Source: Bipolaris cookei (Eukaryota > Ascomycota > Dothideomycetes > Pleosporales > Pleosporaceae). Taken from it: a DNA stretch of 64,000 bases. Positions 34,311 through 46,193 of the stretch are shown here, one piece after another. The position numbers and the translations under genes are program-made. Each line of letters starts with the position of its first letter. The stretch's first letter is position 1. The notes under the pieces are model-generated. The model ran no database searches and had not been told where the DNA came from. It worked only from the letters and a program-made list of their open reading frames with translations. The DNA lies in contig NRSV01000006.1 of the NCBI GenBank assembly GCA_002286855.1, positions 496,001 to 560,000 on the forward strand, written 5' to 3'.

Positions 34311-35767
34311 CTATTGCTGAGGCCGACGGGCAGTCCAAATGTGGCTGCAGAGCAAGCTATCAGCATCGGCCCAGTAACATCAAACAATTGGTGCGACGGG
34401 AGCGGGCGTGCCACTTACATGTTGTTGTACGCATGGATTTTCCGGTTGCAGAGCTCCCTGCGCACGCTCTCGACGATTGGCCGTACGTGAGCATTGAGGT
34501 CCCAATGGTAGACTCTGGTCAGAGGTGCAAAGGTTAGCGCCTCCAGGCCCTCGGTCAAGCCCAGGTTGTACCACCTGCCAATGTCCTTCTGGTGCGGATC
34601 ATTGGGCCATGTGTTGTAGGGCACGCGAATCACAGTCTCCTGGATATCAATGAAGCCAGCGGCCTGCAAGAGCTGCCGGGTGCGATGTTCGTATGCGATG
34701 GGCCGGAAAGCTCGTTGCGTGGCATCGGCCAGCCAACCATACCACTTGCGGAGCATGCTGTCGGGAGGGAGCGTGTAATCGTCGCAGCGGGGCTCCATGT
34801 CGATTTCAATGTGCTCTATCCAGCCCGTGCCTGGTTTGAGGTGACTGGACGCCCGTCAGCAGGTGAAGAAAACAAAGCCGCAAGCAATGCGACAATGGTG
34901 CATACGAGTAGATTTTTTGGTACAGCTCCGGCCAGCTCTCGACGCTGCCGCAGGCCATTCGCAAATGGATCAGATCCCACGAATCCTCGCCCAGCGTCCA
35001 GGGGCTCTCGTAATCGCGTGGTACACGGAACCGCAGGTTCGGGGGGATTCTAGGCGGATTCGTCAGTGTCGGGTTCGGAAGCAAGCAGTTTGTTTGTAGC
35101 AGGGCATACTTCTCGGGCTGGATGTTGACCAGATCTAATCCTAGAACCTGCAGCAGTCACGTTAGCTGTCTGGCAGCAATGCGTCGGATCTAGATTGGGC
35201 GCACCTCGGCGTTTAGGTACTTGCTGTTACCATCGCGGTTAGCCTTGCGGGACGCAAATTACAGGCTGGGGGAACCCAAAACTTACTCGGCCATGTCAAT
35301 TGCCCAGATGCCCGTCCCACAGCCTACGTCGAGGATGCGGGGCTGCAGATGTGGCTCTGAGGGCACGGGAGCCTGATGCAGCTGGCCTCTTCGTGCTACG
35401 GCGAAAAATTGGTGGTAAATGTCCATGCGATCCTTTTCTGGCTGTGGTGTCGCGTCAGCGTAAAGTTAGCGGGCAGGGTGGGTGATGGTGGGGAAGGGGG
35501 GGGGGGGTTGGGTTTGTTTGGCGGGTGCCTACCTCGTCGCACGGGTACATGTAAAGCCCTCTCCGGAAGCCATGATACCAGCGGCCATTTTCCATGTAGT
35601 TACTGTTCTGAGCGGGCACGGGCAATCTGTGGTGGGGGGAAAAGAACGGGTCAGCCGTCTGGCAGGGTAGCTTGGCTCAGGCCAGTGCAGGGCGCATTGC
35701 CGCCGGGAAATTGGGGAGGGTTGCACGGAGCGGGGAGAAGGCGGTACACTCACCCATTCGATGTCAT
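34311..35767 (-). CDS. laeA: LaeA-like methyltransferase, probable global regulator of secondary metabolism
   Basis: Eight exons: 35754-35767, 35533-35626, 35287-35441, 35205-35223, 35110-35147, 34906-35049, 34419-34844, 34311-34344. They give 307 aa in frame. Marks in order: ENGRWYHGFRRGLYMYPCDE, RMDIYHQFFAVAR, the SAM-binding ILDVGCGTGIWAIDMA, SPWTLGEDSWDLIHLRM, IEIDMEPRCDD and the ending IHAYNNIHIWTARRPQQ. The ending is recovered only by splicing to a 34-nt last exon. These match LaeA across its length, but the N-terminus is shorter than the Aspergillus protein (about 375 aa). An in-frame ATG at 35776 is an alternative start. LaeA works in the nucleus with velvet proteins to control secondary metabolism and development. 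LaeA-like paralogues exist in fungi, so orthology needs a tree. Exon 4 is only 19 nt. Confidence 0.88.
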
Positions 35768-36054
35768 CGTGATCATTGGAGCGAACGGCGGTCGCTGAGC
35801 AGCCTCAGGGGCGGGAGAAGCTGGGGTTGGTGGGTGGACTGGCTGGCTAGAAGGGTGGTGGCTGCCAGTATATTGCTGCAGGAATTAGGGCGGTTTCTCG
35901 TTTGGTCGCCGTGTCCGCGCTGATCATGGGACAAGAGGCCACTTCTCGCTTCACGTGTCGCTGCCGACGGCGGGGCGGTGGTGCCGAGGGGCAATCAAGG
36001 CAGAGATGAGGGGGCGCAATGGGTGGGAAAGTGATGGAGTGGCGGGCGAGACGA

Positions 36055-36083
36055 GGGAGAGGGAGAGGGAGAGGGAGAGGGAG
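36055..36083. repeat. Hexanucleotide repeat GAGAGG
   Basis: About five tandem copies within the promoter side of the LaeA-like gene. Confidence 0.85.
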
Positions 36084-36902
36084 CGCCGATAGTGAGGGCG
36101 GGCGGGCAAGTCGTGGGCGTGGTGGTCGTCAAGACGGTCGTGGAGGATGTCGTCAAGGTCGTGTCGACGGGCAGATGGGAGGGTCAGAGGCCGGGATCGC
36201 AGACTCAATCTCTAGGGCAAGAGCGAAGAGCGATGGACGCTGTATTTAAAAGCGAAACGGGCGCTGACGCTGGGGCTGGTCGACCACACGCAGGCGTGCC
36301 GGCATGAATGCAAGAGGCAGTCCGAAGGCGGGTCCACCCATCTGCATCTTTGCACCTCTGGGACCCATCCGCGCCGTAGGCCATTAACAGGCCAGCTATT
36401 AATTAGGTGGCCTGTCCATGGCACTACGCCAGCACGCAGCCTGCTACACGCTCGGAGCTGGACCCAACAGAGGATAGCCTTTTCCGGCTACCATAGTGGC
36501 GGGATCTCGCGCTCGGAAGTGGACCCGTGCACTGACACTGTGGCCCTGCGAGCCCTCCCCGGCCGGGCGTGTGCTGGAGCGTTGACGAGCACCAGCCTGC
36601 CAGCGCTGCTCCACCACGACGACGACTACGCCTATGCCTACTTTGCTGCTGCTACGCCTAGTCCTCTCCCGCGTACTATGTAGCGTTCGAGAGTAGCGGT
36701 GTCGCCGCCGTCAGATGCAGCCAATGGCGCGCATGACACAGGCCCGTCCATCCCCTGCTGCACTCGCTCCCCCAAGCACCGCGAAGGAGCCACGCGACGC
36801 GTCTCGTCGTCGACCACGCTGCTGCTGCTGCTGCCCTGCTGCCCTGTTACCCTGCTGCCCTGCTGCCCTGCTGCCCGCCCCTCTCCGCCAGCCATGGGCC
36901 TC

Positions 36903-36937
36903 CACACACGCACACACGCACACACATACACACACAC

Positions 36938-36968
<31 letters not shown>

Positions 36969-36969
36969 A
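36903..36969. repeat. (CA)n microsatellite
   Basis: About 30 CA units with a few CG and TA interruptions. Confidence 0.9.
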
Positions 36970-38780
36970 CCGCCAGCCCGCCACCCTGCACAGGCGGCGG
37001 CCCTTCAATGCTGCGCCACCCTGCCTCGCATTGGCCTTGCACGCCCAATGCAGCGGTAAGACTGCTGCGCGGAATCCCGTACCATGCTCCACTCGAGCGA
37101 ATGGGACGCCGCAAGATTCGCCGTCCCTTCTTGCATTTGCCATGTGCTGCACGCCAGCTCCACGGCCTGTTGCTTCTGCGTGCTTGTCGTCTGCCCCTTT
37201 GGGCCCTCGCGGCTAACCATGGCACCGTCTGGCGCGAATCAGACTGCCTGCCCCGACCGGTGTTGCCGTCCGGGGCGCATCCCTCCCCTTATGGCCGCTC
37301 TGCACCCTCTGCGCCCGTGTCCCATCACCACTCTGGTATACTACATACTCGGTACAAGTGACGTTTTTGCAACAAAGCCCGACATGACTAGTAGGCCGGG
37401 TCATACGGCGCGGAAAGGATAATCTCCGCGGTCCCCAGCAGCACCTCAACCATCATGTTGCTTACGCGAGATACCACTCCTGCCTGGTCTAGTCCTCTGG
37501 CACCTGAGGCGCGCTATACGCAACTCTATGCCCTCTCTCCTTCAGGCGCGTTTTCCGGTCGCCATGTATGCACCGGCCGAGCAACTGTGCCACGACCGCT
37601 AGCTCCCTCGACCCGGCCTCATTACGCACAAAAGGCCCTGGTCAACAAGTGCCTGCCCAAGGCACGCGTTGCCATGCACGGCCACGACCGCTTCATGGAT
37701 GCGCTTTTCTGTTGCAGCGCCGCGCGCCGTTCCGCTGCCCGTGTCGTCATTCGGTACAGGAAGGGTTACACAAGGGGGGTCTGCCGTTGGAGCCACCTTT
37801 TTGTCAACAAGCAACGAACAAGCTTCGCTCCATGAGTACAACATCTATGTTTGTACGTGTCTATGTATGATTCTACGGCTAGCCGGATAAGGCGCCAATA
37901 TACACTCTTACTTTACCAAGCTTATAGAGCAGGTGGGCCGTCGCGGGCGCAGTTAGCATGGGCGTCCTGGCCTGCTCGTGTAAGTAGAGATGACAAACCC
38001 TCGCTAACGACCGATGTCATGGGCATAGGCGCAGATCTCTGCCTCTCTGCCGCACGGTAGAGCAAGCAGCATCGCCTTTGCACCCAAACAGCAACATATC
38101 GACGTTCCTTTCTCGGTGCACGTAAGCAGAGCATTCTGCTTGGCTGACAAATTTAGTAGCAAAAGCCCCATGTGTGGGATTGGCCAAGCTATGCTCATGC
38201 AATCGGCGACACGGGTCATAGTCGATGCGCCGATGGGTGGTGCTAGAGTCGACTGCGCTCCCAGAAGGGCGGTTCGCCTAGGGTCATACATGTTACTGGC
38301 TCTTAGCTGCCGTCCCCTCAGCTGCGCCGCATGGAGAGATTTTCGACGGCGACAAACTGGATACTACGGGCAGCTAGACGGCGACCATGCGCCCAGTATC
38401 CAGTGCCATGGTCAAGCACAGTTAAGGGTCAACAAGTCTGTGCAAGAGGGGGAGGGGGAGGGGGTTTAGAAGGTAGCTGCCCACTCTCTCCATGTACATA
38501 TGCTGCTACGCCCAGCTGTCGTGGGAGCCAGCAGCAGCAGTCGCAGCATGAGTGCAGCACACTGTTAATTGTTTTTGTGCTAGTTGGTCAGCGACGGCAG
38601 TAGCGAGGTGCGGCCGTCCCTGTAGACGGCACAGAATGGAGCCGTTTCAGCTACCGACCGAACAGCAGCACTGTGCCAGACTGATGCAACGTTGCAAGGG
38701 ACGGCTGCAAAATTGTAGAGCAAGACTTCAGCCTGAGGTGGTGTCGGGCGACAAGAGTGCGGGGAGCGCGAGACTTACGA

Positions 38781-38815
38781 GCACGCAGGCACGCAGGCAC
38801 GCAGGCACGCAGGCA
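38781..38815. repeat. Octanucleotide tandem repeat GCACGCAG
   Basis: Four perfect copies followed by decayed CACA/GACA units to about 38842. Confidence 0.85.
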
Positions 38816-41470
38816 CACAGACCGACACACAGACAGGCACAGGCAGTCCGCAAGCCGGGCAAGGCCAGATTGAAACACGGTCGTTGCTAGCCCGGTCGAA
38901 CCGCTGTACCGGGTGCTCCACAAGGCTGGGAGGGCAAAGTGCGACTGGCGCGCCGCCGGCCGGCCCAACTGCATGAACACCACCACTGCTGGCTCCAGAA
39001 CTGCCCTTCCGCCCTTCTCGAAACAATATACGGGCAGCAGTGGCTATGCCATCTGCCATGGCAGCCAGCTGAACCCATGGTGCCTGTTTGACAGCTAACG
39101 CCGCCGCGGATGCCTGTCCCCATTGGCACCAGGCACGTGGGTCTCTGCTGCAAGGCGCTGTTTGGAGCCACAGCATTCGTCGACTGCACTCGAGAGTGCA
39201 TGCGGGGCGCACACATCTAACACTTCTGAGACGGGAACGAGGGCATGATAGCCGAGGCTCTGCCCGCCTCCTGGCGGCACACCAGCTCCAGTTTCAGCCT
39301 TTACAGACGTGTTCCAGCTATATTGCCCGCCGTTAAGAGTGACGTGTGCGTTCGTCGCTGACCACGCCGTGGCTCGGCTATCACCATCGACGAAACAAAC
39401 ACGCCCATGGAGAGAGCGTCTCTCCACCTCGCAAACACCTGCCCGAATGTGGTCTTTCTCTACGTCATGTCTAATCTTTGTTCACCCACGGAACCATTCT
39501 CGGCCTCTGCTTACATGTCCACGTGCTTGTTGTGGCCTTCCCCTTCGACGTTGCGGACCGCCTGTCCAAAGTTTTCACTGCAGCAACACATGCATCCCGA
39601 AGGTCGAGTCTGAGTAAGCAGATGCTGGCTTCATCAACTGTCGACTTTACGCCGCAGCCGGCCCTAGCCCTAGCCCAAAACACAACTGGCGCGTCATAAA
39701 TACTAAGCGCCACACCAAGCTTGCGCCCTACGGACACTCCGCTTTGAGACTGCAATTACCACGACGACTGCAAGCCAACACATGCATATGCTGCTCACCC
39801 TGCTACATTACGGCACGGCTGTGTGGAGCATACGCAGCCACCGAATTACACGTACATAGATGTGCAGTCGCCATGAACCCAGTACATGGCATTGTCTGTC
39901 TTGCGATATACCACGAATGGCTAGGTTTAGGACCTGGGAGTCATGTCCAGCATTTTACAAAGCCACCAAATCTCCGAACCTGTATGGCCTCAGGATGTGC
40001 AGGGATTGTTGCAAAGCGATCCACCCCGTGCTACGGTTACTTGCAACCGTACCTTCGCGGCTATCGCCAAGCCTGCCACCACGTAACAACTTGACAAAAT
40101 CGGCCCTCCGCTACGGTACAAAGTCGTTCGGCATGCGTGTGCACGACATGCGTGCTCCACTTGTGCAACTACGTATGTACGCATATATGTACTGAGTAGT
40201 ATAAAGTATGTATGTAAGTAGTAGAACTGCGGGGCACAAGTACCAAACGCATTGACATGGAGATGAAGCTTTTCAGCTTTGTGCCCGTAAGGCAACCCAC
40301 CAGAATCGTTCTTCTACCAAAGCAGATAAAACAATTACGCCATGTCACGCCTATCGCACAATTTACGAAGCTTATTGGGTGATTTGTAAAGAGGATTATC
40401 TATCAAGCTCGTATTGGGGCAGCAAACTCGCTACACACATACCAGATGAGTCGAATGCTATGATGTCCAGTCAAACTACCACGACATCGTCAAGACCAAT
40501 CTCTGCAGACGACGAATCGGCATCTCGGACGGGGCGGCCATGTGTCATCAGGGGAACAAGCGCTTTTGGGTAGAGTTTATCTTGCAGCGCCGCCAATACA
40601 CCGTTCAATGACTAGAATCCGCACATTTGACCCCGCTGGAGACTGCCTGTCGTCAGCCTTGTACTTACTTACATTCTAACGGGTACGGGGTGGGCAGAAT
40701 CCTGCGCGATCGATGAGTCCTACTGCTGTGTGAGCCACCGGTTGATCACTGTCAAGTTGATAAGATCGCGTCTAGTTCTCACCGCCTGCCCATCGGTTCT
40801 GAATTTACCCTCTTCTGTGGCTTTGGTGCGGTAAGCCGCATGGTCCGTGTGGGTGGAAAGTCCCTCCTTGTGGGGTTTGCACGGAAGTCGTACCCTTGCC
40901 TGCACGCTGGTCATGTGCTAAGATCGGTCGCAAAATTACATGCGACTAGGGGATTGTGGTGTCTGTTAAGCGACAGCACTGTAAGTGAGTAAGGTATCTT
41001 CTCCGTGCGCACTAGACAACCAGCTCTGCTCTCTGTTTGCAAATCACATATTCACTACGCTCTTTGTTTTTGCCCCGAAATTATGATTTGCAACAAACTA
41101 AACACTAAATCGTGGTGCACTACGGCTTCGAGAGATTTGCGCAACTCTTAAGAGCGCTTGGCATCCACCGTGAACCTATAAACACGGTTCGCGCTATTTT
41201 GTCATGCTGTCACAGCCATCCCTTCCCAAATATGACTGGCTGCAATCACAGCAAAGCCTTTCCGGGTCATACCCGTCATGGACTCGCGAGGAATTCATGA
41301 CAAGTTGTCGCTGCCCTTGAAAACAGGCACCTGTCGGACCAAGACCATTTCCGGACGATCCGCCCTCGAACCTGCATTTCGGTTTCCAGTTCTGGCTCGA
41401 GTCGTGGCCTTGGATCCGAAGCTAATCTCATGCTGACCGACATGCATTTGATAGGACAATGCCACGCCTC

Positions 41471-42843
41471 CTAGACCCATTGCCATCTCGCTCGGATCCA
41501 CTTCAAGACGTACACAAGCAGTACAAGGACCGGAACTTCAATTAGAGGTCCGACGGTACTTGCCAGAGCCTGTCCACTGCCAGCGCCATACACGGCTACC
41601 ACTACCGCAATAGCAAGTTCAAAGTTATTGCTTGCAGCAGTAAAACTTTGTGTACAGCTGACCTTGTACCCAAAGCCCATCTTCCAGCAGAACCAAACTG
41701 TGCTTGTGAAGATGACTAGGAAGTAGACGAGTAGCGGTGCGCAAACGCGAAGAACGTCGGTGATCTGCCGGACAACGTGCGCGCCCTGGCTCGCAAAGAG
41801 GACAATGATGGTGTAGATCAAGCCAATGAGGGAGAACGGAGCGATGTATCGGATGAAGCGGCGTTGGTATTGTTCTTCTCCGAGCAGGGTCCTTAAAGCC
41901 AGCCGAGTGACGACCGCTGCTCCGAGGGGTATACCAAGGAATACCCCGACACTCTTCGCAACGCCTGGGTATGAAACGGCCGTCTTTTCGCCGTGGCTGA
42001 CGACCTGGATGTAGAATACGGCGAAAGGCGCAAACAGGATGATTTGCAGTATTGAGTTGAAGGCGACAAGAACCGCGCAGTAGTCACCGTCGCCCTGTGC
42101 GAGATCAGTCCAGATGAGCACCATGGCAATGCATCTCGCGATGCCCACGAAGATTAGTCCCTCGCGTAGGTCCTGGCGGTCTGGCAGAAATGCCCAGGCA
42201 AGGCCAACCATGAATAACGGAGCGATGATCCAGTTCAAGACAAATGAGACTGCGATTTGGACCCAGAGTTCTTTGGAGTTGAAAAGCAGATGCAGCGTTT
42301 CGTAGCGGACCTTGCAAAGGATCGGGTACATCATGACGAGTAATCCAATTGCTGTGGGCACATCAGCATTAAATCGGCCTGACTCGCTTTTGCGGGTTAC
42401 ACATACCTATGGGTATACTCACACCCACGAACTCGCCTTTTTGCAACGCAGGTCCTACAGAGTCGACTGTATTCCCGAGTGCAATCCCAATTCCCATGGC
42501 AAGTAAAATCCATACGACGAGGAACCGATCCAGAAAGGACAGCGCCTTCAATGGCGGAAAGTCCCTCTTTTCATCATCATGTCCTGTCGACAAAAATAAG
42601 TTTCCAGTTCGTAGGATCAATTAAACTACCATGCTTGCCTGCAACAGCCTGCACATCTCCGGCTTTTTCAACATCTTCTCCATTCCTTATTCCCGCGCTC
42701 TTGCTATGCTGATATGCTCCGTGCTCAATTGTGTTCATGGTGGTTTGCGACGCTTGCGCATGTAGTGAATTGTTCGTGTATTCGAAGCCTTTTAAGCATG
42801 GGTTCGAGAGAATAGTCGACCAATCAGCGGTCACTAGTGACAT
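41471..42843 (-). CDS. ACR3: ACR3 arsenite efflux transporter
   Basis: Three exons. Exon 3 is 41471-42351 and exon 2 is 42407-42583. Exon 1 ends at 42630 and starts at 42843 (423 aa) or at the later in-frame ATG at 42738 (388 aa, the usual family length). Splicing restores SIPIAIGLLVMMYPILCKV across the GTATGT intron. Family marks are LDRFLVVWILLAMGIGIALG, GLIFVGIARCIAMVLIWTDL with the essential Cys, and the late FTAASNNFELAIAVVVAVYG with the conserved Glu. Ten membrane segments are expected, in the plasma or vacuolar membrane, exporting arsenite driven by the proton gradient. No arsenate reductase or regulator gene is adjacent. The first intron is only 46 nt. Confidence 0.93.
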
Positions 42844-43908
42844 ATTTGTTGCCAAGGAGCTAGTCGGTGGCACGTTGTAGTTCTAAGAGATTACTTACCA
42901 TAATGGAGGAATAGGTTTCTTTGCTCGGTGTATTTCTTGGGATAGGTTCGGATGTTGGGGAGTTCAAGGTATATTGCGCTTTCTAGGGAAGTAAAGGAGG
43001 GCAAGGTGCTAAGGTTTCAAGCAGAAGTATTGGTGTAAAATGGTGAATCGTTATCGCTGGACTTCTAGTACAGATTCGACATGCTCTGTACAAAGTATCC
43101 AGACTTGCTATCAGTCAGTTGAATTGACAAATTGAACCCCTGATAAGGCTAGTTTTCATCTGGGATTTCCTATTTAGGTTCTCAGTCTGTCGATTCCAGA
43201 GTTGTCAACAATCAAGCTCATCAAGCCGAGCTAATATGATATAGTAATACACTAGCTTATATAGGCTTAATCGTTACTATATCACGTTAGCTCGGCTTGA
43301 TGAGCTTGATTGTTGACAACTCTGGTCGATCCGACTGATAGCAAGTCTGAAAGTATCAACAGAACTTTGGGCCCTGCTTGCTTTTGGAATCACCAACCTC
43401 TTGAATACAGAAACATACACATAGAACTGTGTAACCAGCCCTCACAATACCAGGCTATTCGCTCCATCTCCCCTTCCCAACTCCCAGGACCACAACACTA
43501 CAAAACCACCACCACCTTCGCACTTATCTCTCAACACCTAAAATATCCTAAGTCATCCGTCACATTCATCATATCTACACATGCGACCTCATAATCCACA
43601 AAAAAAACCGTACACCTACCCAATTTGCACACTACCCAACCTTGTACCCAATATTACCATCCTTCAACCTCACACCTTCGCTTTCATCCCATCCTTATCT
43701 GCGCTTCTCTATTGCATCGAAAAAAAGCTAGATGAAAAAAAAACCCCTTGCACTTGATACTGCTTCCCCTACTCACTGCCGAGGAATTAAAAAAACCCAC
43801 ATAGGAAAAAATCATGCTGAACCGTTCGAACCATAGATTTTGCATAAGAAGTATAAAACTATTTAGAGGAGTTTAACCTGACATTGGATATAAAGTTTCA
43901 TATCTGTC
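42844..43908. other. ACR3 upstream region, 1.06 kb
   Basis: This is the promoter side of ACR3. It includes the palindromic element annotated separately (43100-43349), then a pyrimidine/A-rich stretch (43440-43850) without genes. Confidence 0.5.
43100..43349. repeat. Long imperfect palindrome (foldback element)
   Basis: The core spans 43196-43325. Its left arm begins CCAGAGTTGTCAACAATCAA and is matched in inverted orientation by the right arm ending at 43325, over about 52 bp with two mismatches. The centre around AGCTTATATAGGCT is itself nearly symmetric. An outer 17-bp pair (CAGACTTGCTATCAGTC, 43100-43116) is perfectly repeated in inverse at 43333-43349. The left side has about 75 bp between outer and inner arms, the right side almost none, so one arm has an insertion or the other a deletion. 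TCGAT occurs just outside both inner arm ends. It has no coding capacity; a MITE/foldback or inverted duplication is possible. Confidence 0.85.
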
Positions 43909-44745
43909 TAATTTCGCTCCAACTACATACCGCACATCTTGCCTGGAAATGGCCGAGGAGAGACAACGGAGCAACACCCAGACGTCAGCCCGGGGCCGCC
44001 AAGTGCAGGCCCGAAGCGGCTCAAAGGAACTGGGCCATCTGTACACCGAGGAATGGGAACGGAGGTAGAAGATGGAAAAGATCAAACCACATCGGACGGC
44101 ACCTACCTGGAAAGACTACTGGAGCTTCCAACCACTACACCTGTACGACGACAGACCTAAACATCTTGCAACAGCTATCATGCTACTAAGGACCGAGGTC
44201 CTCGGACTCCAGGCATGACTGGCGAAGATTGGCGTGCCTGGAGCGGAACCTCACTGTGCATGTGGCCACAACAGACAGACACTCACCCACGTCCTTGCAT
44301 ACTGCCCGGACACGAAGGAAGCTAGAGCTAAACTCCTTACCAGAGCGGGCACAACCCAGATCCACGAACTCCTCAGAGACAAGAATAAGACGGCCATAGC
44401 CGAACAGCGGCTCCTAGATACAAGCCTACTCGAGCATCTAGAAGTCGCGATCGAGATTGAAGCAACAGACACGACGGAGTGGAAACCATTCCACATACTC
44501 AGTTCTTGACAACGAGCTAGCTACACACACTCTGCTACCTCAAAGAGGGGTAACACAGTCAAAGGCTGCACGGGAAGGAGAAAGGACCGGGATAAATAAC
44601 GAGAAGTAGTAGAGGTTTTTAAGCAGGATAATCTGCCATGTTTGCTCTACACGCCTAGAATAGAAAGATAGTGTTCATAGATCCGAAAGGAAACCAGGTA
44701 GCACTATAAATCGATTTATTTGTTTAATTTCGCTCCAACTACATA
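43909..44745 (+). mobile_element. 5'-truncated Tad-like LINE with 21-bp target-site duplication
   Basis: The inserted DNA (43930-44724) is flanked by the direct repeat TAATTTCGCTCCAACTACAT plus A at 43909-43929 and 44725-44745, a target-site duplication. The plus strand encodes the end of a LINE ORF2: HLYTEEWERR, then PTWKDYWSFQPLHLYDDRPK, then the C-terminal zinc motif CACGHNRQTLTHVLAYCP with about 60 further residues to a stop at 44509. Two in-frame stops (TAG near 44067, TGA near 44217) look like transitions from Trp and Arg codons. The 3' UTR (44510-44724) is homologous to that of the LINE at 61243-61782 and has no poly-A tail. Confidence 0.85.
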
Positions 44746-44892
44746 AAACTGCTCGAAGAACCACCTTCTCCCTTCCCTTCTCCCCTTCAGCCTCATCCAT
44801 ATCCCCTTGCCCCAAATACCTCTCCCAACATCCTGATTTCCAGTCCCCCTTCCCTCCCCCCCCCAAAAAAAAAGTGGCACAAGCACCCCAAT

Positions 44893-45360
44893 TTACACAT
44901 GCACCTTCCTCTCCCTTATAACACCAGCCAACCACTCCAAACTGCCTCTCCTACTCTTCTTCTGTGCTTCCATCGAATCGTTCCGCTCGAGATTTTGATG
45001 CCATGCTGCGATCTCTCCCTCCCGACATAATGCCACGCCATCTTCCTCTCCGTGTTGTAATCGTGCGAGCTCTTCTTCTTCTGCGAGGCGTATTATGTGC
45101 GGTTCTTTAGGCCCACTGGCTTGTGTTTGGGAGGAGCTGAGAGGTGGGGATGTTGAGCAGGGCGATGAGGATGTGCATTGGACGTGTGATACTGGTGCGA
45201 AGAAGTGGGAGAGGAGAGATGAGAGGGTGTGGTAGCCCATGGGTATGGTGTGGTGGGTGGGTTTTTGAAGTGTGGGGGTTTGGTGGTGGTGGTGGGTTGG
45301 CGCAGGAGCGAGGATGGAGCTGTAAACTGATGTCGAGGGGATGATGGGGAAGAACGACAT
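44893..45360 (-). CDS. Hypothetical protein, 155 aa
   Basis: Single-exon frame with no recognised domain. The N-terminal half is Pro/Ser/Thr/His-rich; the C-terminal half looks like a genuine charged helix (AEEEELARLQHGEEDGVALC, then HQNLERNDSMEAQKKSRRGS and LEWLAGVIRERKVHV). The stop lies about 150 bp from the LINE insertion, which therefore sits in its 3' flank. It could also be the last exon of a longer gene. Confidence 0.45.
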   Translation of the reverse strand: MSFFPIIPSTSVYSSILAPAPTHHHHQTPTLQKPTHHTIPMGYHTLSSLLSHFFAPVSHVQCTSSSPCSTSPPLSSSQTQASGPKEPHIIRLAEEEELARLQHGEEDGVALCREGEIAAWHQNLERNDSMEAQKKSRRGSLEWLAGVIRERKVHV

Positions 45361-46193
45361 GCGTGTTGTATGTTGTGGTGGAATGGTTCGTATGTTTGTT
45401 TTGGCCTGATACTAGTTCGGTTTGATCGCTATTGTAGCGTCGTCTTGCAATAACGATAAAAGTGTATGTGACTTTTGTTAATCGATTTCTTTGATACAAA
45501 TGGTGATATAAACTTCCTGCATTTCAAGGGCTTCATATAGTAGTATAAACCACGCCTCCACATACACAAACGCAGTAACATCACCACAGCACCATGGTGT
45601 GACTTTCCCCTCCCCCCCCCCACCCCCTCTCTCACACCCCACATTCCAAGGAACATACGTGTATCTGCATTAAACGATGTGCCGCACGGATCCAGAAGCC
45701 GCACCCGAATCCAGAAGCCGCGTCCGAATCCAGACACGTGGTGGTGCGACCGGATACTTCCGGGAAACCCCCCATCACGCCACATATCTCTCCACCCGCG
45801 CTCCCCGTGCCACCGGGCCCTCCCGATGCAGCTTACATGCACAGGGCACGCGGAAAGCGAAAAAAGCAAATTCTAGGGACGGGAAGGGAATTAAAAAAAA
45901 GTACCTGGAAATAACTTCTCATTTTTCCGTGTTCGCGTGGGCTACTACTATCGAGACGCAGGGACACACACCAACTACATTATTGATCTCACCACTTGCC
46001 GCCCAGACTACACCTACTACTATCTATCTAACCATCTATAAATCCACCTTTACCACATCCCTCTACATCCCCCCTCCCCCCTCTCTCTCACACACATTCA
46101 CCAAAATAACCATTCTACCTTCCGAAGAATTTATAACGTCAATTCAAATATATGCTATACGACCCCTACTCCTACCTTCCCTTTTCAACTAGC
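45361..46193. other. Intergenic, 0.83 kb
   Basis: This is the shared upstream region of the 155-aa minus-strand frame and the 72-aa plus-strand gene. It is pyrimidine-rich with C-runs (45609-45625). A 171-aa open frame at 45677-46192 is biased and not called. Confidence 0.45.

Larger units (their letters stand above)
35768..41470. other. Long gene-free region, 5.7 kb, upstream of the LaeA-like gene
   Basis: GC-rich DNA with many simple repeats and no supported gene on either strand. The long open frames at about 36640-37360 exist only because of CA/GT and CTG-type runs. It may contain an extended LaeA-like promoter or 5' UTR; nothing in the sequence proves that. The right end is the 3' flank of ACR3. 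Confidence 0.45.

Noticed and set aside
36638..37361. 195- and 220-aa open frames on both strands
   Set aside because: They cross the (CA)n and CTG-like runs; both strands are open at the same place, and no motif is present.
45677..46192. 171-aa plus-strand frame
   Set aside because: Strong Thr/Ser/Pro/Ile bias, no motif, and it ends exactly where the better-supported 72-aa gene starts; probably leader sequence.
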